Assembly: GCF_001704415.2 (NCBI RefSeq)
Contig: NC_030811.1
Location: forward strand, 81,796,069 to 81,860,068
Reading direction: 5' to 3'
Length of the DNA: 64,000 nt
From: Capra hircus
Taxonomy: Eukaryota; Chordata; Mammalia; Artiodactyla; Bovidae
Below the pieces are notes generated by a model that was given only the letters and a program-made list of their open reading frames with translations, made no database searches and had not been told where the DNA came from. A program made the position numbers and the translations under genes. This document shows positions 48,283 to 61,052 of the stretch, piece by piece. How positions within the stretch are numbered: the stretch's first letter is position 1; each line of letters starts with the position of its first letter.

Positions 48283-48640
48283 TCTTAGCCAGCTTGGGTT
48301 ACCATAATAAAATAACACAGGCTAGGTATATCCTCTGAGTTCTAGAGGCTGACAAGTCCAAGATCAAGGTGAGTGCCAATTTGGTTCCTGGTGAGAACTC
48401 TCTTTCAGGCTTGCAAACTGCTGCCTTTCCTGCTGTCTCCTCACATGGCCTTTTCTGTGCAGGAATACCTCTTCATATAAAACCACCAATCCTACCAGAT
48501 TAGGGCCCCATCCTAATGACTTCATTTAACCTTGACTGTCCCCTAAAGATCCTATCCAAATATAGTTAGTCACCGCTGAGGGTTAGGACTCCAACATGTG
48601 AATCCATGTGGGACACAATTCAGTCCACAGCAATTTACAA
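48283..48640 (-). mobile_element. MaLR (MLT1/MST-type) LTR
   Basis: tgtcttagccagcttgggtt, then tctagaggctgacaagtcca, agatcaaggtgagtgccaat, tcctcacatggcc and gagggttaggactccaacat. These form the reverse complement of an ERVL-MaLR LTR. No internal sequence. Confidence 0.85.
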
Positions 48641-51600
48641 GATCCATAAAACTGTTATTGCTAATTGGTCTGTTATTGCATAATTCTGAATGAATTAAAG
48701 GGCTAGTATCTGTAAGATCAGAAGAATACTATATTCTTTGGCATTTGGGTTTACTTTTGGTCAACACTTTCCTATCAGAAAATGAATACTATATTGCATC
48801 TTTAAGATGAATGTATTATAGAAACATCATTAGAGAAAAACAATGAAATGAAGTGCAAACTTTCCCTTGGAAGTGGAATTTCTTCTCTTTGTTTCATACT
48901 TATTAAGTATGATCAAATTATCCTATCCTAAAATTTTATTAGTACCTCATGTCTTCTCATGTTTCTACTATTTCACTGCTATGCTCTTAATGAGGAGTGA
49001 TGCTAGTTAATTAAACTAAACCTTAAACACACACAGACACACACACACACACCCCCACAAGATGATCATTTCGTTAGAGAATCAATGCTATTTCTCAAAA
49101 GTGTCCTTTTTTTAGCCCTTACCAGATTTCTGATTTCATGGCTTAGGATCATGGCTTTATGATTTAAATAGCATTTTTAAAGAAAAAAGAAAAGCTACTT
49201 TGTTAATATGATAACCATGATAATATTTTAAAGTCATTCACTTTTTTAGTCTTTAAACATACAACTCTATAGCATGAACTGATGTATCACCCAGAATCTC
49301 AAAAACTTTGTTTTTGGTAATTATCTGCTGAAATAAAAATAACAGAACACAATTTATATTATTGTATATTAAACCAAAATCATATTTGTAATAAATAAAA
49401 GCACAGACAACAAATACTCTAAAAACAAACAGGTATAGAAGTAGTGGGAATTTCTCAGCTCTCTTTAATCATCAGAGCATTTTTTATCATTGGTAGGAGT
49501 ATTTTGATAAGATTTTAATTAAAATGACTTCAATTAAAAATGAATGTAAATTTTTTCCATTTCTTTAATACTAAATTATATGAGATGTTCACTAAATCTT
49601 CTGTGCCAATCATTTCATGATATACGTAAGTCAAATTATATTTTACACATTAAAATTATATAGTTCTGTATGCCAATTATATTTCAAACTGAAAAAAAAT
49701 AGGTAAATGCTTAATCTGCATCAACTGATACAGAATATAAAAGCATTATTAGACATCTAAAATACTCAATTATCGAGTCAGTTGTTTTGTTTCCAGGCAT
49801 TATTCTTTCATTGCTATTTTGCTTGGCAATGTTTTCATTGAATTTTTCATTATTATTCATAAAGTAAAACTGTCTTATGATATATTTCTTTTTTTGTGCT
49901 ACATCTTTTTTTTAAAATGAAGTGATATGAGTTAATTAACTTTTCACATTTCTAGAAAAAAATTCAAAACTTGAAAGTATTTATTTGAAAATTTTATAGA
50001 AATGACTCAAAATGAGTACTTTCTTTGGCCATAAATTTGAATGTGTTTCCAATTTATTTTATGATTACTGACATATTATTGAGTTGATCTGACTTTATTT
50101 TATAATAATTCATCCACTCTTCTTATACATTATAGCACTTTACTGTAAAGTTGCCCCTAATGCCCTTTCATGGTTTTAATCTCCATTTTCTGGGGTTATA
50201 CTTCTTACTTTAAACATTTTTCTCTCATTTTCCAATAGCCTTGACAATCTCTTTTTAAAGCTTGTGATTTTATTGCTAAAGTATACTGAAACACATTTTG
50301 CTACTTAAAATTTTAAATGTATATATTTATCAAACAAAGTTCAGTTAAGCATAATCACTAAATTCAGCTAATCAGGTAAAAGGGAAAACTTTACAGTATA
50401 TGTTGTGAAAGATCTAGCATAAGGGAAAATCAGGGTAATTTCTAAACATGTTTCTTACCATCCCTCAGACAAACTGCTGCTACACTTCACAGTGCCCTAG
50501 TATTTTATTTTACATAGCCATGGAACCTAGTGTTGAAAAAACATAGGACATTAATGCTGAAAGAAAAAGGCAGTAAACTATTTCAATATATTATCAATAT
50601 TCTGCATATATCTCTAAAATATTAATTAAAAGATAATAGTGTCAATGAAAAATTGGAATTATAAAGGAACTAATTCATTGAAGGTATAATCTAATTTGGT
50701 ACTTACCTGTAATATCAAGAAAATTTATCAATAGTTTTGTCCTTTTAATATCAGTTCTTATTTTATCTTAAGGTGATAATGAGAAATACAGAGATTTACT
50801 TATATCCCATGATAAAAAGTATTAAATATATAATAATACTTTCTGATAAGGTAAAAGTTCAGGTATAAACTTTGTAGGGTTTTATTGTATTTGCTTAGTA
50901 GGCAACAGGTCAGGTATAAATTTTGTAGTGTTTCAGTATATTTGCTTAGTAATTATATATTTGCTACTAGTACATTTAATGAACACATACACAGACATAC
51001 TATATCTGTATCAGTGTAATTTTACATATTTTCCTTTACACTAGTTTGTATTTCATAAAATCATCATGTATTTATTTTATAGTGAGAAAAATAAGCATTT
51101 TAATGTTATATTTGCCTCAAAAGCAATTGTAAAGATCCTAAGATGTTTAACAGGAACACATATGTTATTCCAATCAAGATTCTGGAAGTGGAACAACCCT
51201 ATTAACATTTTACTTCAAAGAAATAGATCATGAATTAAATTCAAGATTATTTGTTTTGTACAGAAAACAACAGCTAAAACACTACCATGCACATACCTAT
51301 ACATCAACAGTCATGAAGTTCAAAACTTGCCAGTACTGAGATGTGAATCCCAAACCAGAAGCCTATCACAGGAAATACACCAGGCAAGCCTGAAAAACGC
51401 TCAGCGGTTTGCACCAGTGTAAGGGTATGTAAGGATTTATGTAAACAGGCGAAATGAAATATGTCTATATATTTTCCCTCTGTTTTTCTGTAGGACTACT
51501 ATCCCGTTTCTAACTTGTAACACTGAATGATGAGGAGGAAACTAACTTGCATGCAATTTATCTTCAAAAGAAAATTAAAAAGTTGTGAAGAAAGACACAG

Positions 51601-51839
51601 AAAAAAGGTCTTTTGATATTCTACTGAACTTGAATTAATTCAATACTCTTTAAAGATCTCAGGAAATTTATCTTAGTTTATTAGTTCTCAACTAAAAGTG
51701 CTTTTATAATGTTTATTTATGAGGATAAAATTTGTTTGCCACACTATTTTGAGTTAAGTTAATTGAATAGAATGTCTCCATCATATAAAATAAGAAGGAA
51801 AAATGTATATCTCAAAAATAGATTTACACAATTTTTAAA
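48641..51839. other. unique AT-rich intron sequence
   Basis: A short (CA)n microsatellite at 49028-49053. A near-duplicate phrase (caggtataaactttgtaggg / caggtataaattttgtagtg) occurs near 50861-50935, about 52 bp apart. Otherwise nothing recognised. Confidence 0.45.
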
Positions 51840-52162
51840 AATCAACTTATTTTTTAATTGAACGATAATTGCTTTACAGAATTTTGCTCTTTTCTGTCAA
51901 ACCTCAACATGAATCAGCCATAGGTATACATTTATCCCCTCCCTTTTGAACCTCCCTCCCAATCCCACCCCTCTAGGTTGATACACAACCCCTGTTTGAG
52001 TTTCCTGAGCCACACAGCAAATTCCTGTTGGCTATTTATTTTACATACGGTAATGTAAGTTTCCATATTCCTCTTTCCATACATCTCATCCTCTCCTCCC
52101 CACTCCCCATCTGTAAGTCTATTCTTTATGTCCATTTCTCCTTTGCTGCCCTGTAAATAAAA
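51840..52162 (-). mobile_element. ruminant L1 LINE, 3' UTR/internal segment
   Basis: ttttttaattgaacgataat, then catgaatcagccataggtat, cctcccttttgaacctccct and gtttgagtttcctgagcc are the reverse complement of the bovine-type L1 segment I recall. Confidence 0.85.
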
Positions 52163-52354
52163 ATCCACATATTTTAATAGGTACACTTTTTTGAGCTACA
52201 ATCTTGGTCCAAGGTCCCATCATTCTTCCTCAATTCTTGCCTTTTATGTCTGTTCTCAACCAACTATCCAGTATCTACCTTTTTATGAAAGTGTAATTCC
52301 TCATCCAAAAAACACCTCAGAGTTCCCTCTCTGTATGGACTTAATCTCTGTTTT

Positions 52355-52745
52355 CTCAAAACCTGTATGTTGAACACCTAATCTGCAATGCAACAGTACC
52401 AGTAAGTGGGGCCTCTGGGAGGTAATTAGGCATAGATGAGGTTATGAGGGTAGAACATTTGTAGTGGAATTAGTGTCTCACCTTCATAATCAGATTGCTG
52501 TCATATGAAAAGAGGAAAAAGTATCAGATCTCACTCTCTCTGCATGTGCACAAAGAAGTAGTCATCTGAGCACACGGCAAGATGGTGGCCATATATAAAA
52601 CTGGAAGCTCTCTGTACCTCACCAGAAATCAAACCTGTCAGCAGGTTGGACTTCCAGTGCCCAAAACTATAAAAATAAACCTCTTATTATATAAGCCACT
52701 CTGTCTACAGCATTTTGTTAGAGCAGTTCAAATAGACTAAAACAA
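52355..52745 (+). mobile_element. MaLR (MLT1-type) LTR
   Basis: gtatgttgaacacctaatct, then agtggggcctctgggaggta, gaggttatgagggtag, cagcaggttggacttccag and agccactctgtctacagcat follow the LTR order in forward orientation. Confidence 0.85.
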
Positions 52746-52834
52746 TCTCAAAATGAAAATCAAAGTATTCTGCAATTATCCACAAGGCTGTATACAAGGA
52801 GGCCTCTGCTGCTACCCCTGCTCCTTCCCACCTG

Positions 52835-53050
52835 CTACCTCAGCTATGCCCACTCTGGTCTTTAGGCTCTTTATGAACCTACCAGGCTCAAGATCTTGGT
52901 GCTTTCTCTTCCCTCTGCCTGCAACAGTATCTAGAGAACTTCAACTCTCATGCTTACCAACTACAGACTATGTTATCTTATCCACAACGTCTTCCCTATC
53001 TCCATGTTTTAAATATCAACTCCCCAGCTCCTAACCCAGGAACTGCCTAT
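52835..53050 (+). mobile_element. L2 LINE fragment, part 1
   Basis: Matches the L2 3' region (gctttctcttccctctgcct; cttatccacaacgtcttccc), ending at the SINE insertion duplication 53035-53050. Confidence 0.7.
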
Positions 53051-53383
53051 GCTGTGCTGTGCTTAGTTGCTCAGTCATGTCCAGTTCTTTTCACCACCAT
53101 GGACTATAGCCCGCCAGGCTTCTCTGTCCATGGGGATTCTCCAAGCAAGAATACTGGAGTGGGTTGCCAGCCCTCCTCCAGGGGATCTCCCCAACCCAGG
53201 AATCAAATCCAGGTCTCCCACATTGCAGGCAGATTCTTAACTGGGTCACCAGGGAAGCCAAAGAATACTGGAGTGGGTAGCCTATCCCTTCTCTGGGGGA
53301 ATTTCCTGACTCAGGAATTGAAACGGGGTCTCCTATATTACAGGCGGATTCTTAATCAGCTGAGCTACCAGAGAATAGGGAAG
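53051..53383 (-). repeat. Bov-tA SINE dimer inserted as one unit
   Basis: Two Bov-tA units in tandem on the minus strand (53051-53262 complete; 53263-53383 a tRNA head plus a short A stub). Together they are enclosed by one 16-bp duplication, cccaggaactgcctat (53035-53050) and cccaggaactgcgtat (53384-53399). Confidence 0.9.
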
Positions 53384-53399
53384 CCCAGGAACTGCGTAT

Positions 53400-53585
53400 A
53401 ACCCTCCCTTATTTAATGTTTATCTCAAGCTTTTATTATGTTACAATATATCCCATCATTTAATTGTTTGTTTATTTTATGCCCTATCTCCATCACAATG
53501 TAAGCTCCCTGAGTACAGGGATTTTTTTAATCTGTCTGCTCACTGCTATATTTCCATTATAAACAGATTTTTAAAACAGCAAAAG
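53400..53585 (+). mobile_element. L2 LINE fragment, part 2
   Basis: Resumes after the SINE: tcacaatgtaagctccctga, gtacaggga and gtctgctcactgctatattt match the L2 3' end. Confidence 0.8.
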
Positions 53586-53779
53586 TAAACTATTAGCACT
53601 CTCTAATTAAATAGTGCACATGTCCTGAAATAGACTAGTTGCTTATGAAAGACTATCACACAATCAGCAAAGGCCTAGCAGCTTCCTCTTCTGTAATTTT
53701 TACACTAACATAATTTTACATACAGTAGTTACATTTTCTATGACAAAACAAATGAACATTAAGAGAGGCAAGATAGGAG

Positions 53780-53978
53780 TAGGGGATTAAGAGATACAAA
53801 CTAATATTTATAAAATAAATAAGCTACCAGGGTATATTGCACAGCATAGGGAATATAGGCAATATTTTATAGTACCTATAAACAGAATATAACCTTTAAA
53901 AAATTGTGGACCACTATGCTGTACATGTGAAATTTCTGTAATGCTGTACACAAACTATATTTCAATGTAAGAAGATAA
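53780..53978 (+). mobile_element. old L1 LINE 3' end
   Basis: ggggattaagagatacaaac, then ttgcacagcatagggaatat, and actatgctgtacatgtgaaa match an L1MA-type 3' UTR. Confidence 0.8.
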
Positions 53979-56549
53979 ATTAGAACACAGTATTAGTGAT
54001 TACAGATCATTTAATTTATAAATTGTTAAAGTATATAAGACCTCCAAGGATATTAACACAACTCCAGAAAATTCTCCCGTCTTCCTCAATGAAAATCAAT
54101 GTACATCTGTGACAGAAGTATGTTCATTTCTAAATTTCTAAAATAGAAATTATAAATTGCCTAGTTTACCTCAAAAGGTAGTATAAGGACAAAAGTATCT
54201 AGTACCTGAAAGTTACAAAAGTTGGAGTTCCCTACTGTTTTCTCTTAGTAATATATATTTTTTATAACTATAATAATTCTACAAATAAATATTAACATAA
54301 ATGACCAATGACATTGACATTTGGTCTAATGACAAATGACCAAAATATTCTATAAAAGCATTCCCTATACTTGAATAAAAAATAATTAACACATTAATAA
54401 AGCTCTGTGATTAAAACAAATTGTCAGAATATTCAGCCCTTTCTATCGAGTTCACTATTTTTATACTGAAACAGATAAATGATTAAAAAATTAAGTGTAG
54501 TTTGAGTGCCCTCTAAAATAAAAGTATGAACCAGTAAAATCCTCAAAATTAAAAGCTTTCAGACAATATTTTAATTACATACACTATTTGAAAAGTTTAA
54601 ATATATCATGGAGCAAAAGGAATCATATTGAATTCAAGGGAATTTCAAAAGTAATCACCTTTGGAAAGTTAGAACACAAGATATGAGAATTCAGGGACAC
54701 AAACTGTCTTTGAATGAAAGAAGAGGCTGTTCCCTTCAGTTAAGCCTTCAATTAAAGTATGCTTTCCCATTTATTAAATTCAGAATCTAGAATGATTCTG
54801 TACATCTGATATGTTTTGATGAACTGCATAAAAAATGCCAGTAATTATTAAATTTTCAAGCTCTTGTTGACATTTCTGATTTTACTCCTATGTCATTTAG
54901 TCATATAGCTCATAACACCGGATATGAATTTTAAAGCAGTGCAGGCCAGGCAAGGTCAGAGTCTTACTGATAAGATTTCAGCAAAAAAGGAGAAGCCAAT
55001 ATTTCTTCAAGATAAATAGGACTACATACACAATCCAAAGACAGAGCTTCTTTTTCTTTTTTTAAATTATGCCATATACCAAAATTTCTTACAATTTCTG
55101 AAAATATCTATTTCAATATCTTATCTTCCTGATTTTCAAAGTAATCAAAGTAATACTTTTTTACTTTTTAGCCTCTGACACTATTAAAATCATCCTTTGT
55201 AAATATCCACTAACAGTTTATTCTAAATTAGAAACATTTACAAAAATTCAAAACTCTTCTGTAGGATTTTAAAAGATACCTATACTATGTGACATCAATA
55301 TGAAGAAAGGATACTTGGATTTACTTTATGTGTCAATTTTATGTTTGTTCCAGCATAAAATAGATGAAGACATTAATGAATGTGACTTCAATGAAAAAAA
55401 AAAGAGCAAAAGAAATAAGAAAATGAAGATTCTCATGCAAAATCAGTATTTTACTGACTCCTGTGGAGTTACATCTTGGCTCGCAAGTAATATGAGTCAA
55501 AATTAAGTCGAAAGAAAACATTAGACTTTTATCTATTACAGTACTGTAAAGTATAAAGTTTAAAATTAGAATTTATATGAAACTTGACTCCATTTTTTAT
55601 CAGTGGTGTGGACTTTCATTAAAGACTCAGCTTGAGTTTCCTCTTCAAAAATTTTTAACAAAGTTACAGTAATAAAATGAGACACTATAATTTACTGGTG
55701 TATAATTTACTAGACTGGTGAATTAGGTTCTAATGATTTTAGGTTCTAATTACCTAGGGAAAAATGCATTTTTCACTATTTATTCAATATCATTTCATTG
55801 AAAAGTTAATCAAAGTTATTTTGCTTTTCTATTCCCTGGATAACCTACTCCTAAAGAGATACCTTTCTCCTCTCTATTTTCAGCCTTTTAATAGTTTAAC
55901 AACAACAAATCTCTCTACTATAAGCAAGGCAAGCAGAATAGGTTGGTGGGGAAGCAACGTGAAAAGCAATATGAAAAGTCCCATTTGGATTATTTCATTA
56001 GTTTGTGTTTGCATTTAAATACATATTTTATAAGACTATGCCCCAAACTGTTAGTCATGATTAGCTTCAGGAGGTGTTATTGTTTGACACCTTTATTTTC
56101 TATTTTAAACATGCATGCAATATTAAAATTTCTTCTACTGTTGGTGACACAGCTTTTAGAAAAAGAAATTTGTTTTTAAAATGTGTGAGGTTGCTGTGGC
56201 CCGGATTAGGCTGCTCCAAGATATGCCTCAGTGGCATATTGATTATTCTGAATTAAGAGTTATGTGAGAAACAGCCAATGGAAAATAAAGCATAAAAAAA
56301 TATAACCATGTCTCTCTTACCCTCTAAAAGTAGGAAATACATCTTCCACATGAAGGTATGCACTCCTATCAGCAGGGGTAAGGAATACAAAGCTAAGCAA
56401 GCTGTATAAACATATGTTGTTACTTCGTTAGTCAGCTACCCCAAACACAAGCTGCCTTGTCTTATCTCTTCACATATTGTTTGTTTGTCTAAAAATGATA
56501 TGTAATTGGCCTGCTTTGGACACTGTGAGGGTACCATTTCTATGACTTG
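53979..56549. other. unique AT-rich intron sequence
   Basis: No gene or clear repeat recognised across about 2.6 kb. Confidence 0.45.
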
Positions 56550-56750
56550 CTCTACTCTGATCTGTCGTGTCTGACTCTTTACAGCCCCATTGACTATATC
56601 CTGCCAAGCTCCTCTGCCCCTGGGATTCTCCAGCAAGAATACTGGAGCACCCATTTCCTACTCCAGGTGATTTTCCCAACCCAGGCATCAAACTCATGTC
56701 TCTTGTGTCTCCTGCATTGGCAGGCATATTCTTTACCACTAGCACCACTC
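56550..56750 (-). repeat. Bov-tA SINE
   Basis: ctgatctgtcgtgtctgact, ttctccagcaagaatactgg and ctttaccactagcaccac (reversed tRNA head), moderately diverged. Confidence 0.88.
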
Positions 56751-57717
56751 ATATGTGCAATCTGATTTTAACTTAATCTATTAATCTGTCTTCTGTCAAT
56801 TTTAGACCAGCCAAAATAACTCAGGAAGAACTGGGGAAGAGGGAGATTTCTCCCTGGACAAAGTTCTGTTATCCTTCTCAAGAATTTAATGGGAAGTTTG
56901 AGAATATCTGGATAATCACTATTAGCAACAAAACAGAAACACGATCATGAAAGTCTGCTAACAAATTAAAAACACTCAAGCTGGCCTCATGTTTGTTCAA
57001 CATAGTGATACAGACCAGATAACAGCGACGTGATGACCACAGAGTAGCGACATACAAATGCTTTGACTCAGAAATTTTATATCCAACCAGTCTGTTCTTC
57101 TAAAGTGAATTCAAAAGAAAGATATAATTTTAGAATAATAAGATTATATCTTGCTGACAAACCCCCCCCCAAAAAAAAACAGGTGATAATATCTAATAGA
57201 AATAAAGTAGATGAAACATTATTTTTTAAGAAATGAGAAACACAACCACACAGCTCAGTATTATCTGATGTTGTTGTAAGTTACAAAATTTAACAGCAAA
57301 CATCAAAAATACTTTCAAAAAAAGAAAGTAGCAAAGTAAAAACAAAAAAATATAAAAATCAAACCTGGATCCTAGTAATTTCTAAAAGGACTTAGAATCA
57401 ATAGGGTTAAGTTGTAAAGAAATGAAATTATGTAACTGCTTACATACACCATATTGTTCCTATCATACAGCAAAATCATATGTTTAATATCTTTAAAGAA
57501 ATGACATGATGAAAACATGTACTTTTAAAAATATTAAAAAGGTGAAACAAAATGAATGAATAAAATAAAACAGAAGATGAGATTTATATTATGAAATTAG
57601 TCAGGCATGTACTTAAAAATTCCCTTTTAAGCAACAATCTCAGAGTGAATCCAAAGAACAAAAGCTAATTTCTTGTATTTGTTCTGTACTTAGTTCATTT
57701 CGTCTAAACAAACTTTA
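56751..57717. other. unique AT-rich intron sequence
   Basis: Contains a short C9/A9 run near 57163-57179. Otherwise nothing recognised. Confidence 0.45.
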
Positions 57718-57929
57718 GTCTTCCCTGTAGCTCAAACAGGAAAAAACCTGCCTGCAATGCAGGAGACCCAGGTTCGATCCCCAGTTCAGGAAAATCCTCT
57801 GGAGAAGAGAATGGCAATGCCCTCCAGTATTCTTGCCTGGAGAATCCCATGGACAGAGGAGCCTGGTGGGCTACAGTCTGTGGGATCGCAAAGAGTTGGA
57901 CATGACTGATTGACTAACACTACTACTTA
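57718..57929 (+). repeat. Bov-tA SINE, full-length type
   Basis: Head gtcttccctgtagctcaaac, B-box region caggttcgatcc, body through gttggacatgactgattgac. Confidence 0.94.
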
Positions 57930-57961
57930 ATAAAGTTCATTTGTAATTATTCATAAGAGCA

Positions 57962-58200
57962 AACATTTATATAATGCTTACTTTGAGTTTGGCACTATTG
58001 TGGAAACTCAAGTACATAAAACTTACTTTATTCTCAAATGAACTTTTGGGCTAGTAATTTTATCCCCATTTTACAGGTGCAAAAAATGCTTGCCCAGAAA
58101 GTTAATAAATTTGCCCAAGGAAATACTGCTAAAATTTAGGTTTGAAATTTAACTTAACCTAGGCTGTCTGTATCCAGAATCCAGACAATTATGCATATAC
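57962..58200 (-). repeat. MIR SINE
   Basis: atccccattttacaggtgca, then aatttgcccaaggaaatact and aacctaggctgtctg form the reverse complement of MIR. Confidence 0.8.
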
Positions 58201-58604
58201 TCTAGACACTCAATACACTTTACAGTGTTTTTAATTAAGGGGACTATTAGAAACACACTTTGAAAAATCTCAAGTGGTTCTTTCTCCTTACCATTTACTT
58301 ATGTGAAAGGCAGGGTACAAGCAGGAAGGGTAGGAACTGGTTAGAAAAGGATAACATCTAAAACAAGAGTTGTGATTGGGCAAAGACTCTGCTTTCTGGG
58401 TCACAGCTCATCTTCCTATGCAATTACGTTGCCCTTAGGAGAATTCCTAGTTAGAACTGTCAGGCTCTGCCCTTATTAGCACATAGGGTGCCCAAGGAAT
58501 ATCACTGCCATAAGCTTCCTCCTCTGTATCTTCCTAAAAACTACTCTCCTCCCTTCCTTGCAGTGAAGCCTTCTCACTCAATTTGAAGTTTTTCTTTTTC
58601 TTTA
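58201..58604. other. unique intron sequence
   Basis: Nothing recognised. Confidence 0.4.
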
Positions 58605-58880
58605 TGCTGCTAAGCTACTGCTAAGTCACTTCAGTTGTGTCCGACTCTGTGCAATCCCATAGATGGCAGCCCACCAGGCTCCCCCGTCCTTGGGATTCTC
58701 CAGGCAAGAACACTGGAGTGGGTTGCCATTTCCTTCTCCAATGCATGAAAGTGAAAAGTGAAAGTGAAGTCGCTCAGTCGTGTCAGACTCTTGGCGACCC
58801 CATGGACTGCAGCCCACCAGGCTCCTCCATCCATGGGATTCTCCAGGCAAGAGTGCTGGAGTGGGGTGCCATTGCCTTCA
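58605..58880 (-). repeat. BOV-A2 dimeric SINE
   Basis: tgctgctaagctactgctaa (reversed tail), two monomers joined by gaaagtgaaaagtgaaagtg, ending gggtgccattgccttc. A short flank tttat occurs on both sides. Confidence 0.95.
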
Positions 58881-59419
58881 TTTATTCCTTTACCCAACCC
58901 TTTTCTACCTTGAGTTCACAATATACTAAGAGGGAGGTATCTTTACATTGCAGGGTAAGGCAGAGATCAGAGAGAGAGAGAGAGACAGGTAAAATACAGT
59001 AAGTTGTGGTAAGAACTGGAGAGTCTACAATGTACATTGCTCTTTCTTTACCAGTTTGGTGTCTTTGTAAAAATATTTGTGTGCACTAATGCTACATAGT
59101 TTTAATTTTTTATAAATGCATGTATTACTTTGGAAGTTATTGATACCAACTGGAAAGGCAGAATTATTTGTTAAAATAGTAAGACACCTCCACGGCTACA
59201 GGCTCTCCCGCAATTATCCACATAGTGAGGCCCGATGACAATATACTACTCATGGAAATTAGGTTTCTTCTTTTGCATAAATCAGAGTTTACCATAGACT
59301 CTTAAATAACATGTAAATGAGAGCATCAAATTTGCTCCCTTTTTTTCTTTCAAAAATAAGATACATAAGATAGATTAAAAACATGGTATTACAAGAGTTG
59401 TGCACATCCTTTTACTTAC
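58881..59419. other. intron sequence 3' of exon 59420
   Basis: Contains a short (GA)n run at 58970-58985. No repeat or conserved block recognised. Confidence 0.4.
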
Positions 59420-59549
59420 AGCCCTCATAGATGTCAGTGGGAATATGAACAGCTGCGTGCTGATAGGATATTTGTCGCCCAAAATTAGCATCATCGATAA
59501 AAACAGGTTTTATCCTCTGGCTGCCTGGTTCACTATCATTCTTTTCTGG
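59420..59549 (-). CDS. CACNA2D1: CACNA2D1 coding exon (first of three in window), N-terminal alpha-2 region
   Basis: This 130-bp minus-strand exon encodes 43 codons plus one base. It opens PEKNDSEPGSQRIKPVF and continues GRQISYQHAAVHIPTDIYEG, which identifies alpha-2/delta-1. The acceptor AG is at 59550-59551 behind a pyrimidine-rich tract (tgtcttttctttatag). The donor GT is at 59418-59419, reading gtaagt. It opens at a codon boundary, and its final T joins CA of the exon at 18668-18799 to make serine. The piece FIDDANF carries Asp where I recall Glu in the human protein, a conservative difference. About residues 133-176 by recalled human numbering. The preceding exon, expected to end around VVYYNAKDDLD, is not found between 59550 and 64000. 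Confidence 0.96.
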
Positions 59550-59551
59550 CT

Positions 59552-60560
59552 ATAAAGAAAAGACAGACAATAAAGAGAATATTACAATGTATCCTAACAC
59601 AGATATTCTCACATTCACTTCTTCATTTGCCAAATGCATATTCTTGTAAGAATATTTTAAAATATTCCCATGATAATATCAGACACCACAAATTTCCACT
59701 CAGCCACTAACATTCACGTTGTATCTTCATGATAGGATTCACATTATAACCTAATTTCTCTCCTAATTTCCTAAAAATTGGAGTCACCCAGGAACATCCT
59801 GAGAGGACCAGAGCTTTCCCATGTATAGCACTTATTAAAATGTTAAAGAATAGAATACAACCAAATGAAAAGTTCCCCCTTGAAATAAATGCAGCACTTA
59901 TGCCACAACTTTATATAATTCTTGGTTTGATAACTAATCTTACACATGAACACAAGAAATGATAGCGGTGAAGGATTATTTTGTCATATTCCCTTGATTT
60001 TTGCATGTTTTCCATGTGTATCAATTTTTGCTTTAAAAAAGGAAAGTACAAATGCTCTGAAAGAAGAGATCTATTGTAACTCTAAGTACAATTGAATCTT
60101 AACTTCAACCAAGCTGTCTCCTGAGGTAGGAGCAAAGATTCAATCAATATTGATTCACGAAAATCCCACAGAGTTTAAGGCTGAAGATTAATTTTCTACC
60201 TATTTGAACTATGCTTCTGATTATTAAATTACCCTGGCAAGGTAATTTAGTTTCTCCTCTGGCAAGTAACTAAGAATCTCACTCATTTATCCAAAACGCA
60301 TATCCCTAAATGTATTCCACTTTCCTAAGGTAATTTCCACAAAACAAAACTGAAAAAGGAACCACAACATTTGAGTATTTTACAGCACACTGCAGTAGTA
60401 CAACTGATAAACCAGAGAAAGAACTTAAGTGGACAACTTCATAAGGGTGGTAGGATGTGGCAAAATCAAACTTTACAAACATGTGATAGTGTCCAATTTT
60501 CTAGATGGCTCTGAAAATTTGGACAACCAGACAACCCATTAGTATCCCAAGGTATTTTAA

Positions 60561-60565
<5 letters not shown>
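59552..60565. other. unique AT-rich intron sequence 5' of exon 59420
   Basis: Includes the acceptor pyrimidine tract (read on the minus strand) directly beside the exon. Nothing else recognised. Confidence 0.45.
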
Positions 60566-60631
<66 letters not shown>

Positions 60632-60638
60632 ACACACT
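60566..60638 (+). repeat. compound (TC)n/(AC)n microsatellite
   Basis: About 13 CT dinucleotides followed by about 22 AC dinucleotides with one AT interruption. Confidence 0.95.
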
Positions 60639-60843
60639 TCTTGGGGAAGCTGCAACATGGAAAAGATTATTTAGACACAAATGTTAGCAAAAGGGCTTTT
60701 AAAAAATCAATGATTTCTAAAGCTGCAAGTCCAACTCATTATTATGTAATGAAATCAATCATGACTAAATTATTTTTCAAATGAAACAATGTTGAAAGAA
60801 ACCATGAAAATACATTCTCTATAATAAGGAGAAGGACTATATT

Positions 60844-61052
60844 TGACTTCCCTGGTGGCTCAGACGGTAAAGTGTCTGTCTACAATTTGGGAGACCCAGG
60901 TTCGATCCCTAGGTTGGGAAGATCCCCTGGAGAAGGAAATGGCAATCCACTCCAGGACTATTGCCTGGAAAATGCCATGGACAGAGGAGCCTGGTAGGCT
61001 GCAGTCCATGGGGTCACAAAGAGTCGGACACAACTGAGCAACTTCACACTAC
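60844..61052 (+). repeat. Bov-tA SINE, full-length type
   Basis: Head tgacttccctggtggctcag, B-box caggttcgatccc, body ggagaaggaaatggcaatcc, end gtcggacacaactgagcaac. Confidence 0.95.
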
